Part shown: piece after piece, positions 41,948 through 51,572 of the stretch | How positions within the stretch are numbered: the first letter of the stretch is position 1 | Layout: each line of letters opens with the position of its first letter | Origin: Nostoc punctiforme NIES-2108 | GTDB taxonomy: Bacteria; Cyanobacteriota; Cyanobacteriia; Cyanobacteriales; Nostocaceae | Length of the DNA stretch: 64,000 nt | NCBI GenBank assembly: GCA_003326195.1 | Contig: LXQE01000149.1 | Span: 138,808 to 202,807, forward strand | Reading direction: 5' to 3' | Program-made: the position numbers and the translations under genes | Notes under the pieces: model-generated | Seen by the model: only the letters and a program-made list of their open reading frames with translations | Database searches by the model: none | What the model was told of the DNA's origin: nothing

Positions 41948-44161
41948 TTAATGCACTAATGCGATCGCACGTTTCGTTAACGCTTCAGCAGTCAATCCAT
42001 TAAACGCCATCAACTCTCCAGCACTGGCTGTAGTTTCCCCACGCTTCCATGCAAAGGTGTCGCGCTTGGCTGTACTCCGTAACAGAATTGGTTCCAGCAT
42101 CCCGGCAGCGCCACCAGTAACGGCAATTAACGCATCGCCATCAAATAATTCGGCAAATTTCGCATCATCCAAGAAACCGCCTTCGGCTTGGGAACAAGTA
42201 TCCCAAGCGGTATCGTGGCTACGGTACAATTGCCGAGGATTGATAACAGTAACTATCTTCACGCCAATACCTTCAGTTTCCAAGAAAGCAGCAGCTTCAA
42301 ATACTGGTATTAATGTTAAATCGCCAATCACAGCAAATACAACTTGTTTATCACCAGCAACTTCATGTAATAGCACAGCACCATCGCGCAACCCTTGACG
42401 AGTTTGTTCTAAAGTCGTGCGAATTGGTAACGGGGTTTTACTTGCAGTTATCACAACTCCCTTATTCTTAGTTTTCAACGCCCAGTCATAACAAGCTTGA
42501 ATACTATTAGCATCGGGCGGAAATAATGGGAAAACATTTCCATTTCGCATCAACGAAGCAAAGTAAGCTTCAATTTCGGGACGTTGGTGAGTCCAACCAT
42601 TACGCCCTTGCTCTAATGCGCCAGCTGTGAATAAAGTAATAGTCGAAGGAGTTTGACGGCGCAATTCTGCCATTGCTTGAGTCACAGTTTGCCAAATTGG
42701 TAATCCGTTGATGGCAAAAGATTCGTAAGAACACCACAAAGTTCTCGCACCCATTAACGCTAAACCCGCAGCTAAACCGGCACAAGCATCTTCACTCAAT
42801 GGTTCATAAACTTGTCCATTTGGTGCTTGATTATATAAGTCGTCGGTTGTGGGGTGGATAATCTTTAATGCTTGGTTGATGTTGGCAATTCCAGATGCTT
42901 CATTACCATCGGCGTTGGTGACGAGGAAATTTTGATCTTTATTTCCCACTATTCCTACTAATCGTCCCATCGCGGTTGTGGAAACTTTTGGTTCGCCACC
43001 AACTGCATATTCTTCTAAAGGTAATTCGCCTAATTCTGCTAATGGAAATTCAAATTCTGTCACCACAGTTTTTGCTGCTGGGCCACCACCGGCGCGTTCG
43101 GCATTTGTTCTGACTAATTGCCAAGCTTCCGCAGATAAAGCGCGGGTTTGCAATGCACTAATAATATGCGGCGCATCCAACGTATCTTTAGGATAAAGGT
43201 TGTGAGATTTTGCACCCCGCGCGTGGACTCCTGCACCTTTGAGTTGTTTAATAATGAAGACGGTAAGTTTACCGCCCAATGCCGATCGCGCTGCTTTATC
43301 TACACCCGAAAGTACTGCTTGAGTGAATTCTAGGCGTTTCTCAAAGGAAAAGGCGGTACTATCAACGTAATCCCCAGGCTGGTTTTTATCGTCGAAATCT
43401 TTGGCATCCACTAACACCACTTCATCAAAACCGTTACCTTGCCAATATGCTTGCATCTGTTCATTGGTTTTCAGGGAAACCATGCTGTGATGTTCTTGGC
43501 TGTAACCGTTCCACACCAACACTGGTAAAAAGTTGGTGACAGCAGGATAAGCAGTATGGAAATGTGCGATCGCACTTACAATATAAGGCTCACCCAATCC
43601 ACCATCCCCAACTGTAAAGGGGAATAACTTATCTTTGTGTAATAGTGCAGCCGCCATTGCAAAGTGTTGCCCTTGTCCCAAAGGCCCCGCAGGTGCGAGA
43701 ATACCGGGAATGTAACCAGAAAGGTGTCCTAAAAGTCCGTGCTTTTCTCGAAAGCGATCGCGCAATTGTTGGACTGTAAAAATTCCCATGTCCTCTAGCG
43801 AACGATCCAAGAACATGGCACTATAAAATCCGGGGGCGTGGTGTCCGACTTCGGTAATAATGTTCTTGTATCCCAGCATGACAAGAGATGCGTAAGCTTC
43901 TGCTTGGCTGGCGAATCCGCCGGGATGCCCAGAAGCCTTAGTAGCAGTAACTTGCAAAGTCAGGTAGCGCAGGGCATCAGCAGCTAGTAAAGTTTGATAT
44001 ACAGCTGCTTTGTCTGTGGTCGATGCGATCGCTACTTTGCCTGACTCGATAGCAGGTGTTGCACCATAAGTTTCAAAATCTGGTAACGCTTCACCAAAAT
44101 ATTGAATCCCTTCAGAAAAATTGGGAAGCGCTGAAGATGCCTTTGTGGAGATTGCAGTCAT
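41948..44161 (-). CDS. Phosphoketolase/transketolase-family ThDP enzyme
   Basis: 737 residues from the ATG at 44161, preferred over 44206 because AAGG lies before it and the following MTAISTKASSALPNFSEGIQ looks like a real N-terminus. The ThDP-binding stretch GDGGLGEP..NGYS replaces the classic GDG-x(n)-N of the superfamily; further blocks are KASGHPGGFASQAEAYASLV, GHHAPGFYSAMFL and CAGLAAGLALMGARTLWCSYE. Length and layout fit phosphoketolases, which split xylulose-5-P or fructose-6-P into acetyl-phosphate, but the blocks differ enough from typical phosphoketolase (GDGEAETGP) that the exact substrate is uncertain. It is monocistronic. Confidence 0.75.
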   Translation of the reverse strand: MTAISTKASSALPNFSEGIQYFGEALPDFETYGATPAIESGKVAIASTTDKAAVYQTLLAADALRYLTLQVTATKASGHPGGFASQAEAYASLVMLGYKNIITEVGHHAPGFYSAMFLDRSLEDMGIFTVQQLRDRFREKHGLLGHLSGYIPGILAPAGPLGQGQHFAMAAALLHKDKLFPFTVGDGGLGEPYIVSAIAHFHTAYPAVTNFLPVLVWNGYSQEHHSMVSLKTNEQMQAYWQGNGFDEVVLVDAKDFDDKNQPGDYVDSTAFSFEKRLEFTQAVLSGVDKAARSALGGKLTVFIIKQLKGAGVHARGAKSHNLYPKDTLDAPHIISALQTRALSAEAWQLVRTNAERAGGGPAAKTVVTEFEFPLAELGELPLEEYAVGGEPKVSTTAMGRLVGIVGNKDQNFLVTNADGNEASGIANINQALKIIHPTTDDLYNQAPNGQVYEPLSEDACAGLAAGLALMGARTLWCSYESFAINGLPIWQTVTQAMAELRRQTPSTITLFTAGALEQGRNGWTHQRPEIEAYFASLMRNGNVFPLFPPDANSIQACYDWALKTKNKGVVITASKTPLPIRTTLEQTRQGLRDGAVLLHEVAGDKQVVFAVIGDLTLIPVFEAAAFLETEGIGVKIVTVINPRQLYRSHDTAWDTCSQAEGGFLDDAKFAELFDGDALIAVTGGAAGMLEPILLRSTAKRDTFAWKRGETTASAGELMAFNGLTAEALTKRAIALVH

Positions 44162-44503
44162 GCTGAGTACCTTGTGACGATGAGGTGAAACTGTCTGACT
44201 TTTCACGGTATCTGGAGAACCTCACTTCTATTTCTCTCTCCTAAAAGGAGGAGACTTTGAATTTTCCCCCTTCCTGCGACGAGTTGGGGGTTAGGGGGTT
44301 AGGTTTTTCGTAGGCTTTTCCAGATGACATGAAAATTCAGATGAAACTGTAGATGCTCGTTGAATTTAACAAAAATTTTACATCTTCGAGGTTGTAACAG
44401 TTTATTGCTTTTTTGCAACGTTAGAATAAGTACTTTAAATGGTTACGCAACTCAGATTTCAATTAGTTGAAGTAGCAAAAAATATTTAGCAGGAAAAAAA
44501 TTT
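44162..44503. other. Gene-free stretch, 342 bp
   Basis: Divergent promoter region of the phosphoketolase-like and P450 genes. It contains a small palindrome CTCTCCTAAAAGGAGGAG (44236-44253) and GGGGGTTAGGGGGTTAGG (44287-44304), intergenic repeat fragments also seen, inverted, near 46158-46248. No coding frame. Confidence 0.5.
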
Positions 44504-45886
44504 ATGAAATTCCCAAATGGCCCGCAAACTCCAGTAGTTGTACAGATGCTGCGCTGGATTGTTAATCCAATGTTATTTATGGAGGCTTGTGCCAAAAGTT
44601 ATGGCGAGATTTTTACTCTCAGATTAGACAAAAATCTTCCTCCTTTGGTGATTGTCAGCAACCCCCAAGCGCAACAGCAAATTTTGACAACTGATACCAA
44701 GGAATTGGAAGCCCCTGGCGATCTGAATAAGGTGTTTGAACCTTTGCTGGGCAAGCATTCTGTAATTAGCATTAGCGGCGCAGAACACCAGCGTCACCGC
44801 CAGTTGTTGATGCCTCCCTTTCACGGCGAAAGAATGCGGAATTATAGTCAGGTGATTACTGATGTCACCAAGCAAGTCATTAGCCAATACCAGATAGGTA
44901 AACCCTTTAATATCCGGTCTGCGACTCAAGCTATTACCCTGCGGGTGATTATGCAAGCTGTATTTGGGCTACATGAAGGGCCTCGCGCCGAAAAACTACA
45001 GAAATTTATGAGCGAGCTTTTAGAAAAGGCTAGTTCTCGGTTAAGTGTGGCTTTGCTTTATTTTCCAGCTTTGCAAAGAGATTTTGGCCCGATTAACTTC
45101 TGGGGAAACCAGATGCGCCTTCAGCAAGAAGCTGATAAACTCCTCTACGAGGAAATTCGGGAACGTCGAGAACAAGCAGATTCATCACGCACGGATATTC
45201 TTAGCTTACTCATGGCTGCTAGAGATGAAGCCGGTCAACCCATGACTGATGAAGAGTTACGCGATGAATTGATGACTTTGTTAATCGCTGGTCATGAAAC
45301 CACAGCGACAGCCTTAGCATGGGCATTGTACTGGATTCACAAACTACCATCAGTGCGCCAAAAGCTACTGCAAGAATTAGATAGCTTGGGCGATAACCCA
45401 GATCCCGGCACCGTTTTCAAGTTACCCTATCTCAACGCTGTTTGTTCCGAGACATTGCGGATTTACCCAGTTGCTATGCTAACTTTTCCCAGAAAAGTAA
45501 GAACCCCGATATCGCTGGGCGGTTACGAACTAGAACCCGGTACAGTCCTACTTGGTTCTATTTATCTGACCCACCAACGGGAAGATATTTATCCAGAACC
45601 TAAGCAGTTTAAGCCAGAACGCTTTTTAGAACGGCAATTTTCTGCCTATGAATATTTGCCCTTTGGCGGTGGTGCTAGGCGCTGTATTGGGCTAGCATTC
45701 GCCCAGTTGGAAATGAAGCTAGCACTTGCTCAAATCCTTTCTAGTAAGGAATTAGAGCTAGTTACTAAAGGTGAAGTACGACCTAAACGCCGTGGTTTGG
45801 TGACAGGCCCAGATCGCCCCATTGAGATGGTTGTCAGGAGTCAACGTCAGGTGAAGTCTCCTATTTTACAGACAACCACTGTTTAA
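44504..45886 (+). CDS. Cytochrome P450, CYP110-like
   Basis: 460 residues, full length. I-helix oxygen-activation motif AGHETT at 262-267, K-helix ExxR (E316/R319), and heme loop FGGGARRCIG with the cysteine ligand C394. The N-terminus KFPNGPQTPVVVQMLRWIVN lacks a membrane anchor, as in bacterial P450s. The overall sequence recalls CYP110, the common P450 of heterocystous cyanobacteria, for which fatty-acid and alkane hydroxylation is known. Electron donors (ferredoxin and its reductase) are not adjacent. A 12-bp hairpin follows the stop. Confidence 0.92.
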   Translation: MKFPNGPQTPVVVQMLRWIVNPMLFMEACAKSYGEIFTLRLDKNLPPLVIVSNPQAQQQILTTDTKELEAPGDLNKVFEPLLGKHSVISISGAEHQRHRQLLMPPFHGERMRNYSQVITDVTKQVISQYQIGKPFNIRSATQAITLRVIMQAVFGLHEGPRAEKLQKFMSELLEKASSRLSVALLYFPALQRDFGPINFWGNQMRLQQEADKLLYEEIRERREQADSSRTDILSLLMAARDEAGQPMTDEELRDELMTLLIAGHETTATALAWALYWIHKLPSVRQKLLQELDSLGDNPDPGTVFKLPYLNAVCSETLRIYPVAMLTFPRKVRTPISLGGYELEPGTVLLGSIYLTHQREDIYPEPKQFKPERFLERQFSAYEYLPFGGGARRCIGLAFAQLEMKLALAQILSSKELELVTKGEVRPKRRGLVTGPDRPIEMVVRSQRQVKSPILQTTTV

Positions 45887-45891
45887 TATAA

Positions 45892-45922
45892 TGTAGAGAC
45901 GTAAAACTGCTACGTCTCTACA
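45892..45922 (+). terminator. Perfect 12-bp hairpin after the P450 gene
   Basis: TGTAGAGACGTA pairs perfectly with TACGTCTCTACA across a 7-base loop, 5 bp after the P450 stop. Its stem is a variant of the GTAGAGACGC repeat family, so a mobile palindrome may have become this gene's terminator. No T run follows. Confidence 0.6.
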
Positions 45923-46019
45923 AAGGTTTGAGATAACGCATATTTAATTTCACCAGATGTCTAATGTTTTGGGGGTTCATGCTTGCGTTCAGCAAATTTC
46001 CAACTCCTATCTCTAGCGC

Positions 46020-46077
46020 AATACAGTTCAGATAGACCCAAAACCCTCATGTAGAGACGCGATTTATCGCGTCTTGA
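46020..46077. repeat. 58-bp dispersed repeat, copy 1 (ends in GTAGAGACGCGATTTATCGC)
   Basis: Begins CATACAGTTCAGATA-type sequence, continues ACCCAAAACCCTCAT and ends in the palindrome AGACGCGATTTATCGCGTCT. An almost identical copy lies at 49142-49198, with only a few differences, and the palindrome alone is in the helicase-like gene at 12400-12419. Confidence 0.85.
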
Positions 46078-46559
46078 AAGACCAATCATCTACATTAATA
46101 ACCCTTAACTGAACCGTCTTGATCTATAGCGTTCCTCTGTTGAGTCCAATAGAAACCTAACCCTCTCTTCTTAGAAGAGTGGAGCAGAAAAACTTTTTTT
46201 ACTGGAAGAGAGTAAAATTCAAAGTCTCCCTTCTAAAAGGAGAGAGGTCAAAATCTATCGCATACAAACGAGAAGTGCTATATATATTTAGATAGATTTT
46301 AAACTTAATGGATAATTAATAAAAGGGTTTGCGATCGCTGCATACAGCACTTCCGGCAGCTATGAGGTACATCCTCAAATCTGAAAGCTTTGATAGGAGA
46401 GGGCAAGGAGAAAAACTGTATTGCATAATAGCCGGAAGCGCTGTAACGATCGCAGTCTTATTTCAAAATCACAAGTTACCTATACCCCAATATAGATTTA
46501 CTCTCCAGAATTAGCCTTTACAGTAACTAGTAAGAGGACATTTAGGAGCTTACTAATTC

Positions 46560-47315
46560 ATGCCTGATGAGCATCGGTTAGAAGAACAATTTCTATCCCA
46601 AGAAGCTGAAAAACAAATATCCAATCAGCTAGATGAAGTAGAACAAATAGAAATAGATGTACAAACCGATTTGTTAAAAATACTTCAGGGACAGGCGGAT
46701 GGAGTTGCAGTTGCAGGACAAGGATTAGTCATTAAAGAAGACATTCGCATACAGGAAATAAAACTGCAAACAGATAGTATTGCCATCAATCCCTTTAGCG
46801 CTCTTTTTGGTCAAATAGAACTCAATGAGCCAATCAATACCATTGCTAGGGTTATACTCACAGAAGTAGATATTAACCGCGCCTTGACCTCAGAGTTTGT
46901 TCGTAGCCAGATGCAAAACTTTGAGTTGAATGTAGATGGCGAAATTGTCAGTTTTGAACCAGAAGAAATTCAGGTATTTTTACCTGGTGATGGCAAAATA
47001 GAATTTAGGGGAAAGGTGCAGTTAAAGGAAATGGGAAATACTCGCCCTTTAGCTTACACTGCGATCGCTCGCCCACGCACTCATTCACAACCTGCCATGT
47101 TGGAGGCTTTTAACTGCACTGAGGGAGAGGGGATTTCAATAGAATTAATTACAGCATTCATGCAGAAAGCTAAAGAACTGATGAACATACCATCTTTTAA
47201 ATGGGAGGATATATCGTTTTCTATCAAAGATATAGAAGTACAAAAAGGTACTTTAATACTGATGTTAGAAGCTCAGGTAAAGCAAATACCTTCATCAAGT
47301 TTAATCTCTCCTTAG
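46560..47315 (+). CDS. DUF2993 (LmeA-like) lipid-binding protein
   Basis: 251 residues. The repeats of alternating beta segments QADGVAVAGQGLVIKEDIRI, NEPINTIARVILTEVDINRA and GKIEFRGKVQLKEMG are typical of DUF2993. The related mycobacterial LmeA binds phospholipid. No clear signal peptide, unlike many members, so it may be cytosolic or peripheral. It is located between a P450 and crtO on the same strand, but spacing of over 100 bp gives no proof of an operon. Confidence 0.75.
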   Translation: MPDEHRLEEQFLSQEAEKQISNQLDEVEQIEIDVQTDLLKILQGQADGVAVAGQGLVIKEDIRIQEIKLQTDSIAINPFSALFGQIELNEPINTIARVILTEVDINRALTSEFVRSQMQNFELNVDGEIVSFEPEEIQVFLPGDGKIEFRGKVQLKEMGNTRPLAYTAIARPRTHSQPAMLEAFNCTEGEGISIELITAFMQKAKELMNIPSFKWEDISFSIKDIEVQKGTLILMLEAQVKQIPSSSLISP

Positions 47316-47422
47316 TAGGATTGACACTAGTTAAAGATAATTTTTGTTACTGAGGGATGATGTAAATGTAATAAAAATTTTCTAATATTTTGAAAGTTAC
47401 TGATTATTTCTAAATTCCAAGT

Positions 47423-49117
47423 ATGCAAGAGTATGATGTTGTCCTAATCGGTGCTGGACATAATGGGCTAGTTTGTGCAGCTTATTTGCTAAAAGCTGGT
47501 TATAGCGTTCTGTTACTAGAAAAGCGTTCTGTACCAGGTGGCGCAGCAACAACTGAAGAATGCTTACCGCAAGAAGCTCCTGGATTTAAATTCAATTTGT
47601 GTGCGATTGACCATGAATTTATTCATTTGGGGCCAGTTGTTGAAGAATTAGAACTAGAAAAATATGGCTTGCATTATTTGGAGTGCGATCCAGTTGTTTT
47701 CTGTCCTCATCCTGATGGTAAGTATTTCTTAGGACATAAGTCGGTGGAAAAGACTTGTGCAGAAATCGCCCGTTACAGTGAACGTGATGCCAAAAAATAC
47801 GCAGAGTTTGTAGACTATTGGCAGCGAGCGCTAGGTGCAATGATTCCCATGTTTAATGCACCGCCAAAGTCAATTATAGACATCCTTGGTAACTACGACA
47901 TCACAAAACTCAAGGATTTATTTTCAGTTATTGGTTCACCTAACAAAACGCTGGACTTTATTCGCACGATGTTAACCAGCGCTGAAGATTTGCTTAACGA
48001 GTGGTTTGATGAGGAATTTCTGAAAGCGCCGCTAGCCAGACTAGCAGCAGAACTTGGTGCGCCGCCATCACAAAAAACCCTTGCCATTGGTGCAATTATG
48101 ATGGCAATGCGTCATAATCCAGGGATGGCAAGACCTCGCGGCGGAACAGGCGCACTTGTGCAAGCTTTGGTGAATTTAGTCACAAGTAAAGGTGGCGTTA
48201 TTCTCACAGACCAACATGTTGAAAAAGTTTTAATTGATGATGGCAAAGCTGTAGGCGTGCGGGTTGCTGGAGGGAAAGAATATCGCGCTAAACACGGAGT
48301 TATTTCTAATATTGATGCCAAGCGGTTGTTCTTACAAATGACTGATAAAAGCGATGTTAACGCAGCCGACCCCGATTTATGGGAAAGATTAGAACGCCGC
48401 ATCGTTAACAATAACGAAACCATCCTCAAGATAGATTTGGCTTTAGATGAACCACTGCACTTTCCCCACCATGCTCACAAAGATGAATATCTCGTCGGTT
48501 CTATCTTGATTGCTGATTCCGTGGCTCATGTAGAACAGGCTCATAGTAAATGCACTTTGGGAGAAATTCCTGATGCTGACCCATCAATGTATTTAGTGAT
48601 GCCTAGTTATTTAGATTCCACATTAGCGCCACCAGGTAAGCACACCGTATGGATTGAGTTTTTTGCCCCTTATCAAATTGCTGGTGCAGAAGGCACTGGT
48701 TTAAAAGGTACTGGTTGGACGGATGAATTGAAAAACAAAGTTGCAGATAAGGTAGTTGATAAGTTGGCAGACTATGCACCGAATGTCAAGAATGCAACTA
48801 TTGCCCGTCGGGTAGAAAGTCCAGCAGAACTAGGAGAAAGATTAGGTGCATACAAAGGGAATTATTATCATGTTGACATGACCCTAGATCAGATGATATT
48901 TTTCCGTCCATTACCAGAAATAGCCAACTACAAAACGCCAATTGATAATCTATTTTTGACTGGTGCAGGGACTCATCCAGGTGGTTCAATTTCGGGAATG
49001 CCGGGACGCAATTGTGCGCGGGCATTTTTGCAGGCAAAACATCCCATTAGCCAAACTTTGAAGGATGCGCGGGATTCGATTAAGTCAACTGTCGAGTCAG
49101 TGTTTGGCATCAATTAA
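47423..49117 (+). CDS. crtO: Beta-carotene ketolase CrtO
   Basis: 564 residues. N-terminal FAD-binding GAGHNG at 10-15 in DVVLIGAGHNGLVCAAYLLK, then LEKRSVPGGAATTEE as in the phytoene-desaturase-like family, and the C-terminal NLFLTGAGTHPGGSISGMPG motif. The 564-residue length and FKFNLCAIDHEFIHLGPV point to CrtO, the ketolase that makes echinenone from beta-carotene in cyanobacteria, rather than CrtI or CrtP. It is membrane associated. A 58-bp dispersed repeat follows its stop at 49142. Confidence 0.88.
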   Translation: MQEYDVVLIGAGHNGLVCAAYLLKAGYSVLLLEKRSVPGGAATTEECLPQEAPGFKFNLCAIDHEFIHLGPVVEELELEKYGLHYLECDPVVFCPHPDGKYFLGHKSVEKTCAEIARYSERDAKKYAEFVDYWQRALGAMIPMFNAPPKSIIDILGNYDITKLKDLFSVIGSPNKTLDFIRTMLTSAEDLLNEWFDEEFLKAPLARLAAELGAPPSQKTLAIGAIMMAMRHNPGMARPRGGTGALVQALVNLVTSKGGVILTDQHVEKVLIDDGKAVGVRVAGGKEYRAKHGVISNIDAKRLFLQMTDKSDVNAADPDLWERLERRIVNNNETILKIDLALDEPLHFPHHAHKDEYLVGSILIADSVAHVEQAHSKCTLGEIPDADPSMYLVMPSYLDSTLAPPGKHTVWIEFFAPYQIAGAEGTGLKGTGWTDELKNKVADKVVDKLADYAPNVKNATIARRVESPAELGERLGAYKGNYYHVDMTLDQMIFFRPLPEIANYKTPIDNLFLTGAGTHPGGSISGMPGRNCARAFLQAKHPISQTLKDARDSIKSTVESVFGIN

Positions 49118-49141
49118 GCGTTGCACAGATAAAGTAGAGTC

Positions 49142-49198
49142 ATACAGTTCAGATAAACCCAAAACCCTCATATAGAGACGCGATTTATCGCGTCTTGA
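49142..49198. repeat. 58-bp dispersed repeat, copy 2
   Basis: Near-identical to 46020-46077 (CATACAGTTCAGATA, ACCCAAAACCCTCAT, palindrome GACGCGATTTATCGCGTC). It lies between the convergent crtO and RTX-protease genes and overlaps or abuts the stop of the latter, so it might act as a bidirectional terminator. Confidence 0.85.
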
Positions 49199-49202
49199 TT
49201 TA

Positions 49203-50930
49203 TCAGGTAATTACGAAAATATCTGTATTAGTCATGGCTAAACCTATTGCTAGTTGAGCAACTTGGATTTGACCAGATGAGCCTATACCATCAGCATCAA
49301 AAAATAAACCCCCTGTATTATTGTTGTAGATAAAGCGATCGCTGCTATCTTGTGCTAATGAACCGATAAAAAATTGTGTTGATTGAAGTATACCTTCACT
49401 AAGTCCACCTCCAAACCCTATTTTAGAAACATAGATTGTGTCATCTAAGGACGAAAAATCTGTAATGTTATCAATTCCTTCAGAAGGGGTATTAATAATA
49501 AAAACATCAGATCCAGTTCCTCCTGTTAAGGTATCATTACCTAAACCTCCAACGAAAGTATCGTTACTACTTCCCCCTATAAGGATGTCATTGCTATTTC
49601 CACCATTTAGCTGGTTATTACCAGTATTACCACTCTCATTAATATTGGCTGTACCTGTGGTGATATTTTCTTCACGGGCTGTTAAAGGAGAGCTAAGAGT
49701 TGATGAAATGGTAAGAGGTAATATTGCACTATTGGCAACAGTGAGTAAAGTTCTAAATACCTTTTGGTTGCTGGTTAAACTTTCATCAAATTCTTGGATT
49801 AAATTAGTTGGATCTAGAAATGAAATAACGTAGTAATTTCCAATTGGGATATTGGGAAACGCACCGTTCCATGTCGCTGTTCCCGAATTGAATGGGTTAA
49901 TCGAAGAAATAGTTGTATTACCAATTAGATAATGGGAACCAATACTATTAGTGATATTGGTATCAGTAGAAGCGTAAAAAGAAACTGAGAAATTACCTGT
50001 CGCGGCTGTACCATTGTTACGAGGATAGACTGTGACACTAAAATTTTCCCCATTTTTAATAGTGTTATTATTAAAACTTCCAAGAGTTGTGTTAAACCAC
50101 ACATCAGAGTCTACTAAATCAGCTTTATCAGTGGGTTTACGTGTAGCTGTGTCTTCGTTAATCCAGTTTTGAATCTCGTTATATCGAGTGCTTGTAATTC
50201 GGGCGAACTCGTTGTAAAGCGGAGTTTGGTTGGTAGTTGTCTCATTTGAAGCTACTCCATAAATAGTCGGTTTATTTGTGTTGGAATTATTAAGCCAGAG
50301 AGGGCCTCCACTATTTCCATTTACAATATCTAGCTCATTACTACGCAAGATAGAGTCAGTTGTACTTGTGATTTTTCCACTCTGAGTCCACATATCATAG
50401 TTGTCAAATTTCCCATCGCTATTGGAATCAAACTTATCAGAAGGGTATCCAGTGACATTCATTAAAGTTCCACTGTTGAGATTATCGTCATATCCATAGT
50501 TAAACCAGCCAGTGAAGTTTCCAATATTGCGGTCAAGAGTAACCAATCCTATATCGTATTGAAAAGTTTCGCTTTTAGTCTGATCTCCTTGAGTCCATCC
50601 TTCAAAAGAACGTGTATAAACAGATTTGGCTTCACTATAGTATTCATAGTCAGCGCGGTTTGTACCAGCAATGATATTTCCTTTAGAGCCAAGCATCACC
50701 TCAATTTTATCTGCCCAACCCCCATATCTTGTGTCATACACACAGTGTCCTGCTGTTAAAAAGTGGTAGGAATCAATCATGGCACCAGAACCGTTGACGA
50801 TAATATCATCAGCAGTATCAATAACCCCATCTGGGCCTTTCCAACGTATTCTCATCTTTCCTATAGCGCTAAACGGAAAAGTTGTGGTGTTGCTAACTTT
50901 TGTCCGACCATCAGGGGAGAAAACAGACAT
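49203..50930 (-). CDS. Trypsin-like (V8/S1-type) protease with CARDB and RTX repeats
   Basis: 575 residues. N-terminal protease domain with the triad H62 (TAGHCVYD), D126 (YDIGLVTLD) and S207 (NGNSGGPL). A CARDB-like beta domain (about 270-400) is followed by RTX calcium-binding nonapeptides GGNSNDILIGGSSNDTFVGG and GLGNDTLTGGTGSDVF near 445-475, and a typical RTX tail. There is no signal peptide; RTX proteins leave by a type I system through the C-terminus. It is expected to be extracellular and calcium-dependent. No type I exporter is adjacent. Start at ATG 50930. Confidence 0.85.
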   Translation of the reverse strand: MSVFSPDGRTKVSNTTTFPFSAIGKMRIRWKGPDGVIDTADDIIVNGSGAMIDSYHFLTAGHCVYDTRYGGWADKIEVMLGSKGNIIAGTNRADYEYYSEAKSVYTRSFEGWTQGDQTKSETFQYDIGLVTLDRNIGNFTGWFNYGYDDNLNSGTLMNVTGYPSDKFDSNSDGKFDNYDMWTQSGKITSTTDSILRSNELDIVNGNSGGPLWLNNSNTNKPTIYGVASNETTTNQTPLYNEFARITSTRYNEIQNWINEDTATRKPTDKADLVDSDVWFNTTLGSFNNNTIKNGENFSVTVYPRNNGTAATGNFSVSFYASTDTNITNSIGSHYLIGNTTISSINPFNSGTATWNGAFPNIPIGNYYVISFLDPTNLIQEFDESLTSNQKVFRTLLTVANSAILPLTISSTLSSPLTAREENITTGTANINESGNTGNNQLNGGNSNDILIGGSSNDTFVGGLGNDTLTGGTGSDVFIINTPSEGIDNITDFSSLDDTIYVSKIGFGGGLSEGILQSTQFFIGSLAQDSSDRFIYNNNTGGLFFDADGIGSSGQIQVAQLAIGLAMTNTDIFVIT

Positions 50931-51572
50931 AGTTTTAGATCCTTAATAGAAAATAATAAATACAAAATATACAAATTTAATACCAGAAATTATCTCCTAG
51001 CATTAATAATTTACTAGTAATTTCTATGAATAATGCTTCCTGCTACTCAGCTTTTAAGTAATATTAAACCTATAAATTGCCATAGTTTTAATATAAATTA
51101 TGTCTACGATTTATAAATAATGTAGAGTTAATTTTCTGTTTTATTTTGAAGGAAAAATAAAACTAATTAATAGAAATAAAGGTTGGAAAAACTAGCTATT
51201 ATGATATTATTTCTGTCCTCACCCCTGCGATCCTGGCTAATTTATACCGTCGGCATTGGCAAATTGAAGAAGGTTTTTATCAGGGTGAATTACTACACGA
51301 GTACGATGTTACGACGAGTCCCAGCTACGCAATATATATAGCAATACAAATATAATTGTTTTTTGAGTAAAGTAGTTTTAAGCGATTGCTTTATGTGTAT
51401 TTATTATGATACTATTATACACCCTTGATTTTGATAAATTTTTATGCATTGTCAACAAGGCTCTTTGGGAAAATAAATATAAGTAAATTAATGGGTAAAA
51501 AGTAGTGTATTTTGATAATACTCAAAAAACTAACAAATTTTAACATCATCTAATAATTTTTGTAGGTACAGC
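50931..51572. other. Gene-free stretch, 642 bp
   Basis: A/T-rich. It holds the promoter of the protease (minus) and of the TPR lipoprotein (plus) and one likely transposase relic at 51182-51340. No intact gene. Confidence 0.5.
51182..51340 (+). pseudogene. Possible remnant of an IS4-type transposase C-terminus
   Basis: A short open stretch translates as ILANLYRRHWQIEEGF, which resembles the last catalytic region (YRRRWQIE with the third acidic residue) of IS4-like DDE transposases. It has no start, is about 50 codons long and ends at a stop near 51356, so it would be a decayed fragment. The resemblance covers only about 15 residues. Confidence 0.3.

Larger units (their letters stand above)
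45887..46559. other. Gene-free stretch, 673 bp, rich in repeats
   Basis: It holds the hairpin at 45892-45922, the 58-bp dispersed repeat at 46020-46077, and the C/T-rich palindromes CTCTTCTTAGAAGAG (46165-46179) and CTCCCTTCTAAAAGGAGAG (46226-46244). A 61-codon frame at 46329-46514 looks like chance. The end carries the promoter of the DUF2993 gene. Confidence 0.55.

Noticed and set aside
46329..46514. 61-codon frame on the plus strand in the P450-DUF2993 gap
   Set aside because: No ribosome site, odd composition, overlaps repeat-rich DNA; looks like a chance frame.
50763..51017. 84-codon plus-strand frame overlapping the protease start
   Set aside because: It is antisense to the conserved protease N-terminus and to its promoter, with no coding character.
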